Both the position numbers and the translations under genes were made by a program. The notes beneath the pieces were generated by a model. It saw only the letters and a list, made by a program, of their open reading frames with translations. It was not told the DNA's origin and searched no databases. 11,209 bases of DNA from VMFP01 sp964630025 (GTDB taxonomy: Bacteria; Patescibacteriota; Andersenbacteria; UBA10190; CAIZMI01): the NCBI GenBank assembly GCA_964630025.1, contig CAZVRG010000027.1, positions 1 to 11,209 of the forward strand, given 5' to 3'. Each line of letters begins with the position of its first letter. Positions within the stretch are counted from its first letter, which is position 1. Positions 1-6,288 of the stretch are shown one piece after another.

Positions 1-30
1 GAAACACCATCACTTGTAACCACTGCTTCC

Positions 31-564
31 ATGCTTCCTCAACCCATTACGCAGAAAATATCCGTGACGCTTACGACCACGAAAGGAACAATCCGTCTGG
101 AACTCGACGGCACGCGAGCGCCGCTCACGGTGGGCAATTTCGTTGCCCTCGCGCAAAAGGGATTCTATACCGGCACGACGTTTCACCGCGTCATGCCGGA
201 TTTCATGATTCAAGGTGGTGATCCGCTCTCAAAAGACGCGTCACAACGCGCACGCCATGGCACAGGCGGTCCGGGCTACACATTCCCGGATGAGATCAAC
301 AGCGCACGCATTGTGCGCGGCACGATTGCCATGGCGAATGCCGGCCCAGACACAAACGGGAGCCAGTTCTTTATCGTCACGACCGATGCGACACCGCACC
401 TCGACGGCAAACATACGAACTTCGGACAGGTGATTGCTGGCATGGACGTGGTGGATGCGATCGCGCAGGTTGCAACCGACGCGCGCGACAACCCAGTGCA
501 GCCTGTGGCGATTGAGAGCGTGACAATCGATACAGCACTGCCGACGCCTCCAGCCACAGAATAA
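31..564 (+). CDS. cyclophilin-type peptidyl-prolyl cis-trans isomerase (start may lie outside the window)
   Basis: Cyclophilins catalyse cis-trans isomerisation of X-Pro bonds and help proteins fold. The 177-residue product is one cyclophilin domain from about residue 10. The signature FHRVMPDFMIQGGD occupies residues 51-64 and supplies the catalytic Arg53 plus Phe58 and Gln61. NGSQFFI at 109-115 supplies Gln112 and Phe114, and LDGKH at 124-128 supplies the active-site His128. The position of CypA Trp121 is His123, as in many bacterial single-domain enzymes. No signal peptide is visible from Met1, but the frame stays open to base 1 and no Shine-Dalgarno sequence precedes this ATG, so an N-terminal extension or signal sequence could be missing. 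The gene converges on the CARDB gene with only 34 nt between the two stop codons and no obvious terminator. The family is certain; the start is not. Confidence 0.95.
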   Translation: MLPQPITQKISVTLTTTKGTIRLELDGTRAPLTVGNFVALAQKGFYTGTTFHRVMPDFMIQGGDPLSKDASQRARHGTGGPGYTFPDEINSARIVRGTIAMANAGPDTNGSQFFIVTTDATPHLDGKHTNFGQVIAGMDVVDAIAQVATDARDNPVQPVAIESVTIDTALPTPPATE

Positions 565-598
565 CATCCACGGCAAGAAGAACGTTCCTCCATGCGGA

Positions 599-1828
599 TC
601 ACCGCGGCTTTGGCCGTCCGTAGGGGAGAGTAACGAGAACGGTATTGTCGCTCTTATCTGCGTCCGCAACGGCGCCGGTCATGTTGGCCGTCACTTCCAG
701 CTGCGTTGCGAGGACCGGGCGTTCATTCTGCAGGTAGCGACTCACGCCGCGCTGATCGGTAGAAAGAAACCGTCGGACTTCATTGGGGGCAAGCCCGCGT
801 GGCGGCCCGCCGGGCACGGTCACCGGTTGCCCAAGCGGCTCGGAACCGTTCCGATACCAGAAGGTGAGATTGTACGGATCGGAAGGCACGGGCCCTGTGT
901 TTTCCACACGAACATCCAGTACGTTGGCGTTGGAGAACACCGCTGACCGAATTTTCAAATTTGGCAGCGGACGGCCGATCTTCACCACATTATTGTTCTC
1001 ATTGGACTCTTTGATGGTGTTGGAGAGATCGGCGGTAAGACGGAGTGAACGCGCTTCGGGCGGGATATTCCGGAAGAGATAGGCCACAAAGAAGGCGCTT
1101 TCTTCATTCGACTCGAACTTCCGGGCACCGCGCGCAGGAAATTCTTTCTGGTCGTTAAACGTGCGCACCGGCCACTCGACAGGGTCCCCAATCCCGTTCC
1201 CGTTCTGATCGAGCCACTGCAAACCGACGGACACTTTTCCGTACGACGAGCCTCTTCCGGTGTTCCGGATTTTGAAGACGAGCGGGCTTCTGCCGTTGGT
1301 GAACGCTGGCGCAGGATCCGCAAGCACAAAGTCCGGACGCGGCCGGCCGAACTGCAGCTCGTTGTTCCGTTCGTTCGTTTCCCGCACGCCGTTGTTGGGG
1401 TCGAGACGAATCCGCATGCGGATCACATCGTCGGGGAATTCCTCTTGTGCAAGTTGGTCAACGTATGCCCGAAGATCGGGCAGAAGCTCGGAGCTGACGT
1501 AGTGCGCCTGGTTGATGCCCATTTCCTGCGGTGCCTGGTAGAGGAAGGGTTTTCCATACGGAACCACACTGGTCACTCTCCCGCTCCCGTCTTGCACGCC
1601 TCGCATCCATTGGAATTCGATCTGCACGCGTCGCGGCGTGGGAATAGGAAAGATGTTGTAGTTGAAATAGAGGCGTGTGCCACCCTCGACCTTTCCCTCG
1701 AAAGCGGAGTTCGGCACGTTAAAAGAGAGATCGGTGCGCTGTTCCGCGAATGTCGTCATGAGCACCGCAAAGACGCCGAGAATGGTGACTATTCCCAGAA
1801 GGACGATGAGAACGATGCGCCGGTTCAC
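599..1828 (-). CDS. membrane-anchored CARDB-like beta-sandwich protein
   Basis: This 409-residue protein has one hydrophobic segment (residues 4-26, after Asn-Arg-Arg) that should act as an uncleaved signal anchor, leaving the rest outside the membrane. The remainder appears to be three Ig-like modules, about 31-160, 165-285 and 288-400. Each closes with a related motif: VRETNERNNE near 148-157, TIKESNENNN at 271-280 and the degenerate ADADKSDNT at 388-396. That E-x-N/D-E-x-N-N ending, together with V-x-N-T-G strands (189-191, 310-312), is typical of CARDB/APHP cell-adhesion-related domains. I infer a surface or envelope role in adhesion or scaffolding; no catalytic motif is seen. The start is GTG with no Shine-Dalgarno sequence. 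An in-frame stop lies a short way upstream and no ATG intervenes. Domain assignment is fairly secure; function is unknown. Confidence 0.82.
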   Translation of the reverse strand: MNRRIVLIVLLGIVTILGVFAVLMTTFAEQRTDLSFNVPNSAFEGKVEGGTRLYFNYNIFPIPTPRRVQIEFQWMRGVQDGSGRVTSVVPYGKPFLYQAPQEMGINQAHYVSSELLPDLRAYVDQLAQEEFPDDVIRMRIRLDPNNGVRETNERNNELQFGRPRPDFVLADPAPAFTNGRSPLVFKIRNTGRGSSYGKVSVGLQWLDQNGNGIGDPVEWPVRTFNDQKEFPARGARKFESNEESAFFVAYLFRNIPPEARSLRLTADLSNTIKESNENNNVVKIGRPLPNLKIRSAVFSNANVLDVRVENTGPVPSDPYNLTFWYRNGSEPLGQPVTVPGGPPRGLAPNEVRRFLSTDQRGVSRYLQNERPVLATQLEVTANMTGAVADADKSDNTVLVTLPYGRPKPR

Positions 1829-1850
1829 GTGTGCGGTGGATATTGTGTTG

Positions 1851-1884
1851 ACTATACCCTATGCACATACTTCTCGATGTGCAT
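1851..1884 (-). promoter_or_regulatory. putative promoter with inverted repeat upstream of the CARDB gene
   Basis: On the minus strand a TATAGT -10-like hexamer (1851-1856) lies 22 nt before the GTG start. Just upstream is a perfect inverted repeat, ATGCACAT (1861-1868) and ATGTGCAT (1877-1884), with an 8-nt spacer. It covers the place where the -35 element should be, and no good -35 hexamer is present there. The repeat could be an activator or repressor site, or simply a hairpin. Prediction from sequence only. Confidence 0.4.
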
Positions 1885-1956
1885 GGAGCCTCTTAGGCAA
1901 GCCCGTGGTACCTGTCGTGATCGGCGACATCCGTCGAAGCAGTACCCGCCTTCGCC

Positions 1957-2053
1957 ATCCGCCTCCGCCAAGGCTACGGCGGACAAGAGGCTACGGCGGG
2001 TTATCCGCACAATTTCATCCACGGCTCACGCCGTGGTCTTCGCGGAGGCGGAT
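1957..2053. repeat. 97-nt hairpin-rich intergenic repeat with 12-bp terminal inverted repeats
   Basis: The ends are perfect inverted copies: ATCCGCCTCCGC at 1957-1968 and GCGGAGGCGGAT at 2042-2053. Inside are a 6-bp stem (TCCGCC 1964-1969 with GGCGGA 1978-1983), a direct duplication of GGCTACGGCGG (1972-1982 and 1989-1999), and a 7-bp stem with a 4-nt loop (CCACGGC 2019-2025 with GCCGTGG 2030-2036). Translated on the plus strand the left half reads SASAKATADK, a phrase I remember from spurious ORFs in CPR genomes, which suggests a dispersed repeat. No transposase or target-site duplication is evident. It lies downstream of a terminator, so it is probably untranscribed or lightly transcribed spacer. 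Confidence 0.75.
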
Positions 2054-2081
2054 AAAAAAAGCCGTCTCTTCTTGAGACGGC
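2054..2081 (-). terminator. intrinsic terminator of the 71-residue protein gene
   Basis: On the minus strand the sequence forms GCCGTCTC / GAGACGGC (8 perfect pairs, 5-nt loop, 2061-2081) followed directly by seven T residues (2054-2060). This is a classic Rho-independent terminator, placed 26 nt after the stop codon of the small gene. There is no T tract on the other side, so it works in one direction only. Confidence 0.9.
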
Positions 2082-2107
2082 ACAGACACTGTGAAGCGTT
2101 GAGGGGT

Positions 2108-2323
2108 TTACGCGATTGTGACTTGAATGTTGTTGACGATGGAAAGACGGTAGTACCAGGCAAGTTCCCGGCACGCTTCCTGCGCAACAATCTTTCTCCA
2201 GTACGTCGGGGCAACTCCTTCAAGGAGAAGCCGACTTGTTGCCAGGCACACCTTCGCATCCACATACCGACGTAGATCGCCATTTGGGGATTGCGAGAGG
2301 GCGATGTCGAATAGTTCCTGCAT
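2108..2323 (-). CDS. small protein of unknown function, 71 residues
   Basis: I do not recognise this protein. It is supported by its signals. A GGAGG Shine-Dalgarno sequence stands 7 nt before the ATG, the TAA is followed 26 nt later by a strong intrinsic terminator, and a TTGACA-17 nt-TACGCT promoter lies about 80 nt upstream. It therefore looks like an independent single-gene transcript. The product is mixed and probably helical, with no signal peptide or membrane segment. Its middle (LLLEGVAPTYWRKIVAQEAC, about residues 32-51) and the C-terminal CRELAWYYRLSIVNN have normal globular composition with Trp and Tyr, unlike a chance frame. A longer overlapping minus-strand frame (2026-2601) runs through the terminator and repeat and was rejected. 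Likely cytoplasmic; role unknown. Confidence 0.7.
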   Translation of the reverse strand: MQELFDIALSQSPNGDLRRYVDAKVCLATSRLLLEGVAPTYWRKIVAQEACRELAWYYRLSIVNNIQVTIA

Positions 2324-2403
2324 TCAGATTCCTCCACATCCGTATCATTACGTATCATTTTTCCGCACCAAGAACACGACTGAAGAACCTTCAGACGGGA
2401 GAA

Positions 2404-2441
2404 AGCGTACGCGCGTCTCTCCATCCTGTCAATTCTGTCAA
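2404..2441 (-). promoter_or_regulatory. promoter of the 71-residue protein gene
   Basis: On the minus strand TTGACA (2427-2432) is a perfect -35, followed after 17 nt by TACGCT (2404-2409), a moderate -10. A second TTGACA lies 9 nt further upstream (2436-2441), giving a tandem TTGACAG repeat. The predicted transcript starts near 2397 and leaves about 74 nt of 5' leader before the ATG at 2323. Confidence 0.5.
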
Positions 2442-2471
2442 TATCCCGTGACCTGTCCTCTCTCTCTATTC

Positions 2472-2500
2472 TTGACGCATCCACCTGTCGCCCGTATGTT
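2472..2500 (+). promoter_or_regulatory. plus-strand promoter-like sequence
   Basis: TTGACG (2472-2477), a 17-nt spacer and TATGTT (2495-2500) form a good sigma-70-type match on the plus strand, predicting a start near 2507. No recognised gene lies downstream before the end of dinB at 2663, which is on the other strand. See the foldable segment that follows. Confidence 0.4.
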
Positions 2501-2651
2501 CGGACTATGGGGGAGATCAGAGCTCGTTGATCCACTTCTCTCATCTCGACAGGGAGAGCGAACGTGGATTGATCTGCTGGGGGGTCGTCAGGCACAGGCA
2601 TCCGTACAGGAGCGCCTGTGTCTTTCGGTCAACGATAGAGAGCGTATGTGA
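2501..2651 (+). other. foldable segment downstream of a plus-strand promoter; possible small RNA or 51-residue ORF
   Basis: The stretch 2324-2662 holds no gene I can accept. Its left part carries the promoter of the 71-residue gene. This right part follows a plus-strand promoter-like sequence. It can form a compound hairpin, ATCCAC (2530-2535) with GTGGAT (2564-2569) enclosing CTCTC (2538-2542) with GAGAG (2554-2558), and a 9-bp stem GGCACAGGC (2591-2599) with GCCTGTGTC (2614-2622, one G-U pair). A frame from ATG 2496 to TGA 2651 encodes 51 residues but has no Shine-Dalgarno sequence, and its ATG sits inside the -10. I cannot assign it to a known RNA family. It might also form the 3' end of dinB mRNA on the other strand. 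Confidence 0.25.
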
Positions 2652-2662
2652 AAGATTGCCTG

Positions 2663-3757
2663 TCATGCTGATCGCAGAAGTTTCTCCACACGCACGCCGA
2701 TAAGGCGCACGGGATGCTGGCGCGGATTCTCCCGCCGATCCAGAAACGGCAGAAGAAGTGCAAGTGCGTCCCGCTGAAGATCGCGAAGCGTACGAAGCGG
2801 GAGACGATGCGTGCGGCTGCGCGACGTTGTCTCAAACGTGAAGAACCGCACCGTCACGGCAACCGTGCGGAAACCGTATGCTCCTTCCTCCGAAAGTCGG
2901 CGCATGACATCGGCGCAGAGACGAAAGAGGCGCTCAAGGATCACCGATGCCTCGAGCGTATCGTGAGAAAACGTATGTTGCTCGCTGACGGATTTCGCAG
3001 GCGCCGGATCTCGGAGCGGCGACGCATCGCGGCCATGCACTTTTTCAGAGAGCGCTTCTCCCCATTTCCCAAGCAGCGTGCTCCAGAGATCCTGCGGCAC
3101 CATGCGTGCGTCCTGGATCGTGCGAATGCCGCGGTTGCGCAGAAGCAGTTCCGTTTTCGGTCCTACGCCAGGAACGCTGCGTATCGGCAAGGGATCAAGA
3201 AATGATTGCGCGTGTGCATCTGTCACGATCGTCAGCCCGTTGGGCTTCTGCGCGTCCGAGGCAATCTTCGCCACAAGTTTGTTCGGCCCAATCCCCACAG
3301 ACGCCGTGAGACGCTCGTGGCGGTAGATATCGTCCTTCAGGCGCTGGCAGAGCACCGCGGCGTGCTCAAAGGAACCGGCGTGACACAGATCCACGTATGC
3401 CTCATCAACACTGCGCTGCTGCACAACAGGCATATGGATGCGGATGCGTGCCATAATCCGTTGTGAGACTTCTTCATAGCGACGATGGTTTCCGGAGAGA
3501 AAAATGACTGCGGGCTTCCCTTCTTTTCGCGCCGCTTCTGAAAGACGCCAGGCGGTGGTAATAGGAAGCGCGGAGCGAATGCCATAGGCACGCGCGGGAT
3601 AATTTGCCGTTGAAACAACCCCGCGCCCGTTCCCGTGCTTCGGGTCCGCACCGACAACAAGCGGCAACCCACGGAACCGCGGCGTATCGCGCTCCTCAAT
3701 CGCCGCGAAAAACGCGTCCATATCCAGATGCCCGATGATACGCTGGGGGGAGGACAT
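2663..3757 (-). CDS. dinB: DNA polymerase IV (Y-family translesion polymerase)
   Basis: A Y-family polymerase that copies past DNA lesions in the cytoplasm. The 364-residue protein starts with IIGHLDMDAFFAAIE, giving metal-binding Asp12 and the steric-gate aromatic Phe17. RSVDEAYVDL supplies the second acidic pair, Asp118 and Glu119. NYPARAYGIRSA (52-63) is the fingers motif. A helix-hairpin-helix follows (RSVPGVGPKTELLL), then the little-finger domain ending in RLIGVRVEKL. The protein stops a few residues after that strand, so the C-terminal clamp-binding peptide common in Pol IV is not visible. I chose ATG 3757 because it directly precedes the conserved first strand. A TTG 15 codons upstream lies inside a hairpin and would add an unconserved Lys/Asn-rich tail. 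Neither start has a Shine-Dalgarno sequence. No SOS box was recognised. Confidence 0.95.
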   Translation of the reverse strand: MSSPQRIIGHLDMDAFFAAIEERDTPRFRGLPLVVGADPKHGNGRGVVSTANYPARAYGIRSALPITTAWRLSEAARKEGKPAVIFLSGNHRRYEEVSQRIMARIRIHMPVVQQRSVDEAYVDLCHAGSFEHAAVLCQRLKDDIYRHERLTASVGIGPNKLVAKIASDAQKPNGLTIVTDAHAQSFLDPLPIRSVPGVGPKTELLLRNRGIRTIQDARMVPQDLWSTLLGKWGEALSEKVHGRDASPLRDPAPAKSVSEQHTFSHDTLEASVILERLFRLCADVMRRLSEEGAYGFRTVAVTVRFFTFETTSRSRTHRLPLRTLRDLQRDALALLLPFLDRRENPRQHPVRLIGVRVEKLLRSA

Positions 3758-3801
3758 AGTGTTCGTATTTTGTTCTTTTCTCTTGTTCCCCGCAATACGC
3801 A

Positions 3802-3830
3802 ACTCGGCTCCACCAGAGGAGAAGCCGAGT
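3802..3830 (-). other. stable hairpin between the DUF4383-like gene and dinB
   Basis: ACTCGGCT (3802-3809) pairs perfectly with AGCCGAGT (3823-3830), with additional possible pairs in the 13-nt loop. It lies 17 nt after the upstream minus-strand stop codon and 44 nt before the dinB ATG. On the minus strand it is followed by only two T residues, so it is a weak terminator at best. It may mark the mRNA 3' end or attenuate read-through into dinB. Confidence 0.5.
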
Positions 3831-3847
3831 GTGCGCGAAAGCGACGT

Positions 3848-4222
3848 TTATCGTTTCCACGATGCCGCGAGCGCCCACGCGCCAACGACAAGGTGCAAAA
3901 TGAGGTCAGCGGGACTTTCCAAATTCGCGCCGAGGAATGATGTCGTGAAAAAGTTCACCACACCGACCGCAAGGGCGACAATACCAAGGACCATAACGAG
4001 CTGACGTTGCATGTTCGGGTCCGTCAGCATGAAGGCGGCAATAACTCCAACAACACCGATAACCAGGTGCGCCCAGTTCTCAACATTGTCGAACCACCAT
4101 GCTTCGCCGAAGAGGCTGCTGTCGGGGGCGGGACCAATAATCCCGAAAAATCCCGCAAGCCCGACCACAATCAGCACAATGCCACCAACCTGGAGAAATC
4201 CTTTTGGCGTCAAAAAATTCAT
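3848..4222 (-). CDS. small four-helix membrane protein, DUF4383-like
   Basis: The 124-residue product has four hydrophobic segments (approximately 8-28, 49-67, 76-96 and 104-120) separated by short loops, with a Trp-rich stretch (AWWFDNVENWAHLVIGV) before the second. The pattern of a conserved W-x-N-x-x-H in front of the second helix resembles the DUF4383 family of small integral membrane proteins, whose function is not known. The start is decided by the ribosome binding site: AGGAGGTGA stands 5 nt before ATG 4222, the strongest in the window. A GTG at 4231 lies inside that site and would add three residues, so it was rejected. It has its own extended -10 promoter and is probably monocistronic. 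Family assignment is moderately sure. Confidence 0.85.
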   Translation of the reverse strand: MNFLTPKGFLQVGGIVLIVVGLAGFFGIIGPAPDSSLFGEAWWFDNVENWAHLVIGVVGVIAAFMLTDPNMQRQLVMVLGIVALAVGVVNFFTTSFLGANLESPADLILHLVVGAWALAASWKR

Positions 4223-4231
4223 AGATGTCAC

Positions 4232-4270
4232 CTCCTTTGTTGTGGATGGTTTTCCCTATGGATGAGTGTA
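4232..4270 (-). promoter_or_regulatory. extended -10 promoter of the DUF4383-like gene
   Basis: On the minus strand TGCTACACT (4265-4273) is an extended -10 (TG-n-TACACT), about 42 nt before ATG 4222. No convincing -35 stands at the right distance, which is usual for extended -10 promoters. The leader ends in the AAGGAGGTGA ribosome binding site. Confidence 0.45.
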
Positions 4271-4326
4271 GCACAGGAGCGCCGGCACGCTGTCCACATG
4301 CCGGACGGTTACTTCTCCACAGGAAC

Positions 4327-5310
4327 CTATGCCTCTCCCAAGGTCACGGTGACGGTCTGGGTCGTGTTGTTGCGAAGTATCATGAGATCGATTGCGGTCC
4401 CCGCTTTTGTATGGGCGAGGAGTTGGTGGAGTTGATCGACGGTTTCTACAGCGTCCTCATTCAGCCGCAGAAGGATATCTCCTTCTTGCAGGCCTGCCCG
4501 ATCTGCAGGGCTTCTCTCCTCAACCGCCACAATACCGACCGCGCTCGATGCAGTCAGCCCAAACGCACGCTGTAGCGCTCCATGTACTGGCACGGTGTGC
4601 CCCGCGATGCCAATAAACGCGCGGGGGACTTTTCCATGCGCGATGAGTTCTCCCACAACCCACTGGGCCGTATTCGCCGGAATGGCCAGCCCAATACCCT
4701 GTGCCATGGCATTGATTGCGGTATTGATGCCAATGACGCGGCCGCGAGAATCCACCAGCGGTCCGCCGGAATTCCCCGGATTGAGTGGCGCGTCCGTCTG
4801 GATCATGTTTTCAATGAGTCGCCCCGACGGGCTGCGCAGTGCGCGGCCAAGCGCCGAAACGACACCCGCGGACACCGTGCTCTGGAATCCGAATGGATTT
4901 CCAATCGCAATAACGAGCTGCCCCACGCGAAGCTCGTCGGAATTTCCGAGTTCGGCAAAGGGGAGATCGCGCCCGGAAAGGCGTACAACCGCCAGATCCG
5001 TTGCTGCATCAGCGCCAATGATCTCTGCGGAGAGTGTCTGGCCGTTTGTCAGCTGCACGGAAACATCGTCCGCGGCTTCGACAACGTGGTTATTGGTGAG
5101 CACAAACCCATCAGGTGTGACGAGGACGCCGGAGCCCGCACCCGGCATCCATCCACGACGGGCAACACGCTTCCGGACCCCCACACTCACCACCGCAGGA
5201 CCAACGCGCTCGACAACATGAATGACGGCACGCGAATAGGCATCGAGAACTTCTTCCTCGCGTACGGGTGCTTCTGTATCCGGTTGCTGTGTTGTTGAGC
5301 GTGTTGCCAT
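4327..5310 (-). CDS. HtrA/Deg-type trypsin-like serine protease with one PDZ domain, no membrane anchor
   Basis: A 327-residue S1C-family protease that would degrade or refold damaged proteins. The protease domain covers about 25-220, with catalytic His75 in TNNHVV, Asp105 in TDLAVV and Ser181 in GNSGGPL; the oxyanion region NPGNSGGP is intact. One PDZ domain (about 229-326, starting RAFIGIAG and containing RSPADRAGLQEGDILL) follows. This is the DegS-like layout, but residues 1-25 are polar and acidic (TTQQPDTEAPVREEEV) with no signal peptide or transmembrane helix, so a cytoplasmic location is expected unless secreted by another route. An AAGGA lies 5 nt before the ATG. It has its own promoter and is separated from the copper protein gene by a hairpin repeat. 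Function is secure; location and gene name are not. Confidence 0.95.
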   Translation of the reverse strand: MATRSTTQQPDTEAPVREEEVLDAYSRAVIHVVERVGPAVVSVGVRKRVARRGWMPGAGSGVLVTPDGFVLTNNHVVEAADDVSVQLTNGQTLSAEIIGADAATDLAVVRLSGRDLPFAELGNSDELRVGQLVIAIGNPFGFQSTVSAGVVSALGRALRSPSGRLIENMIQTDAPLNPGNSGGPLVDSRGRVIGINTAINAMAQGIGLAIPANTAQWVVGELIAHGKVPRAFIGIAGHTVPVHGALQRAFGLTASSAVGIVAVEERSPADRAGLQEGDILLRLNEDAVETVDQLHQLLAHTKAGTAIDLMILRNNTTQTVTVTLGEA

Positions 5311-5327
5311 TCCTGTCCTTGGAGCAA

Positions 5328-5357
5328 TAAGTATTCCGTAGAAATTTCAGATGTCAA
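5328..5357 (-). promoter_or_regulatory. promoter of the HtrA-type protease gene
   Basis: On the minus strand a perfect TTGACA (5352-5357) is followed after 18 nt by TACTTA (5328-5333), a weak -10. The AAGGA ribosome binding site and ATG 5310 follow within 25 nt, leaving a short leader. No heat-shock operator (CIRCE-like) sequence is visible. Confidence 0.45.
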
Positions 5358-5374
5358 GAGCGCGAAACGGGCAC

Positions 5375-5471
5375 GAGCTGAAAGCTAAAGAGCTGATAGC
5401 AAATGAAGGAACGTGGCGGAACGAACAATCCGTCGTTCCTCCGTTTGCTCTCCGCTATCAGCTGTCAGCTC
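5375..5471. repeat. inverted pair of AGCTGATAGC-family repeats behind the copper protein gene
   Basis: The left arm (plus strand) reads GAGCTGAAAGCT (5375-5386), AGCTGATAGC (5391-5400), then AAATGAAGGAACG. The right arm, read on the minus strand from 5471, has GAGCTGACAGCT, AGCTGATAGC (5454-5463), then an A-rich part ending GGAGGAACG (to 5434). The two arms are therefore diverged inverted copies, and the RNA would fold into a long imperfect hairpin. The element begins 8 nt after the copper protein gene's stop codon and could serve as a 3' end or transcription barrier before the htrA promoter. A related copy lies at 6885-6916. Confidence 0.7.
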
Positions 5472-5479
5472 GTAGTCCG

Positions 5480-6277
5480 CTACTCAACAACAATCATCCC
5501 GCGCATCGTGTCTGCATGCGCGCTGCAATGGTACGGATAGGCACCGGGCACGGAGAAGGTGACGACATACGCGTCGCCCTTCTTGAGCGCGCGTGAATTT
5601 TGTGCGGGAAAGTAGGTGTGACTCGGATGCGCGTCCGTATTCACGTAGTGCTCGACAGCATCATCATTCACCCACCGTACCCGCGTTCCCTTTTGAATGC
5701 GGATGGTCGGCGGTACAAACGCAATATCTTTCAGATGGATCTCCACAGAAGACTGCCCTCGCAGATCGAGGGCAGAGGAGATTTTTGCGCGCTCAATCGC
5801 GAATTGGAAATGCCCGTCATGGCAGCTTTTATCCGGCCAACATGCGGTATAGGTCACGGTGTAGAGACCGTCGGGCGCGGACGGATCGACGGTGCGACGC
5901 ATGGCGAGTTTGTTTGCATCAATGGTGACGGGACCAACGCCGTAGTCTTTGCCGTCCTTGGTTATGGATATCGCAGAATTCGTCGCGAGATCAAAATTGA
6001 AATCAATCACCACGTTCGTCGGAGGCGCGGGAAGAATCGTCTCATGTGCGGGGGTGCTGCTCTCAAAGTGTGCACTTTTCTTCGGCGTCGCGAACACAAG
6101 ACCTGACGCGGCCGGTGACGATGGAGCGTTCGCCAACGGCGTTGCGGCGGGAGTGGGCAACGCGCCCATGGGAACGGGCGACGGCACAGACGGAGACCGT
6201 GAACGGAGGGCAAGTGCGGCAATACCGCCAAGAAGTACGATGGCGCCGACTCCGAGTGCAATCCACATTTTGTTCAT
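5480..6277 (-). CDS. membrane-anchored CopC-like plus cupredoxin (plastocyanin-like) copper protein
   Basis: Residues 5-25 form an uncleaved signal anchor, followed by a Pro/Ala/Ser linker to about 66, so the two later domains face outside. Domain 1 (about 70-161) resembles CopC: it starts HFESSTPAHETILPAPP and ends with CHDGHFQFAI. His70, Asp154 and His156 match the usual Cu(II)-binding positions; Cys146 and Cys152 are extra. Domain 2 (about 178-265) is a blue-copper cupredoxin whose type 1 ligands are all visible: His210 and, in YHCSAHADTM, Cys251, His254 and Met258. I infer electron transfer or copper handling at the cell surface. The gene starts 11 nt after the rplT stop with no Shine-Dalgarno sequence, so it should depend on transcription through infC-rpmI-rplT. 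Domain calls are strong; the role is not established. Confidence 0.9.
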   Translation of the reverse strand: MNKMWIALGVGAIVLLGGIAALALRSRSPSVPSPVPMGALPTPAATPLANAPSSPAASGLVFATPKKSAHFESSTPAHETILPAPPTNVVIDFNFDLATNSAISITKDGKDYGVGPVTIDANKLAMRRTVDPSAPDGLYTVTYTACWPDKSCHDGHFQFAIERAKISSALDLRGQSSVEIHLKDIAFVPPTIRIQKGTRVRWVNDDAVEHYVNTDAHPSHTYFPAQNSRALKKGDAYVVTFSVPGAYPYHCSAHADTMRGMIVVE

Positions 6278-6288
6278 AGGTATGCCTA

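Noticed and set aside
1445..2275. 276-codon plus-strand frame
   Set aside because: It is antisense to the CARDB gene and the repeat; the SASAKATADK part is translation of the repeat, and no start signals or domain are visible.
2026..2601. 191-codon minus-strand frame containing a CSWCGK zinc-knuckle-like motif
   Set aside because: It runs through the intrinsic terminator and part of the repeat, overlaps the 71-residue gene in another frame, and its composition is erratic. The C-x2-C motif is isolated.
3758..3802. TTG start 15 codons upstream for dinB
   Set aside because: It lies within a stable hairpin and adds a Lys/Asn-rich segment with no family homology; ATG 3757 directly precedes the conserved first strand.
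3758..3850. SOS (LexA) box upstream of dinB
   Set aside because: Neither the CTGT-N8-ACAG nor the GAAC-N4-GTTC pattern is present.
4223..4231. GTG start at 4231 for the DUF4383-like gene
   Set aside because: It overlaps the AGGAGGTGA ribosome binding site, which is correctly spaced for ATG 4222.
4285..4320. DnaA-box or origin-like TCCACA/TGTGGA cluster near 4240-4320
   Set aside because: None of the three copies matches TTATCCACA, and there is no AT-rich unwinding region or dnaA/dnaN neighbour.
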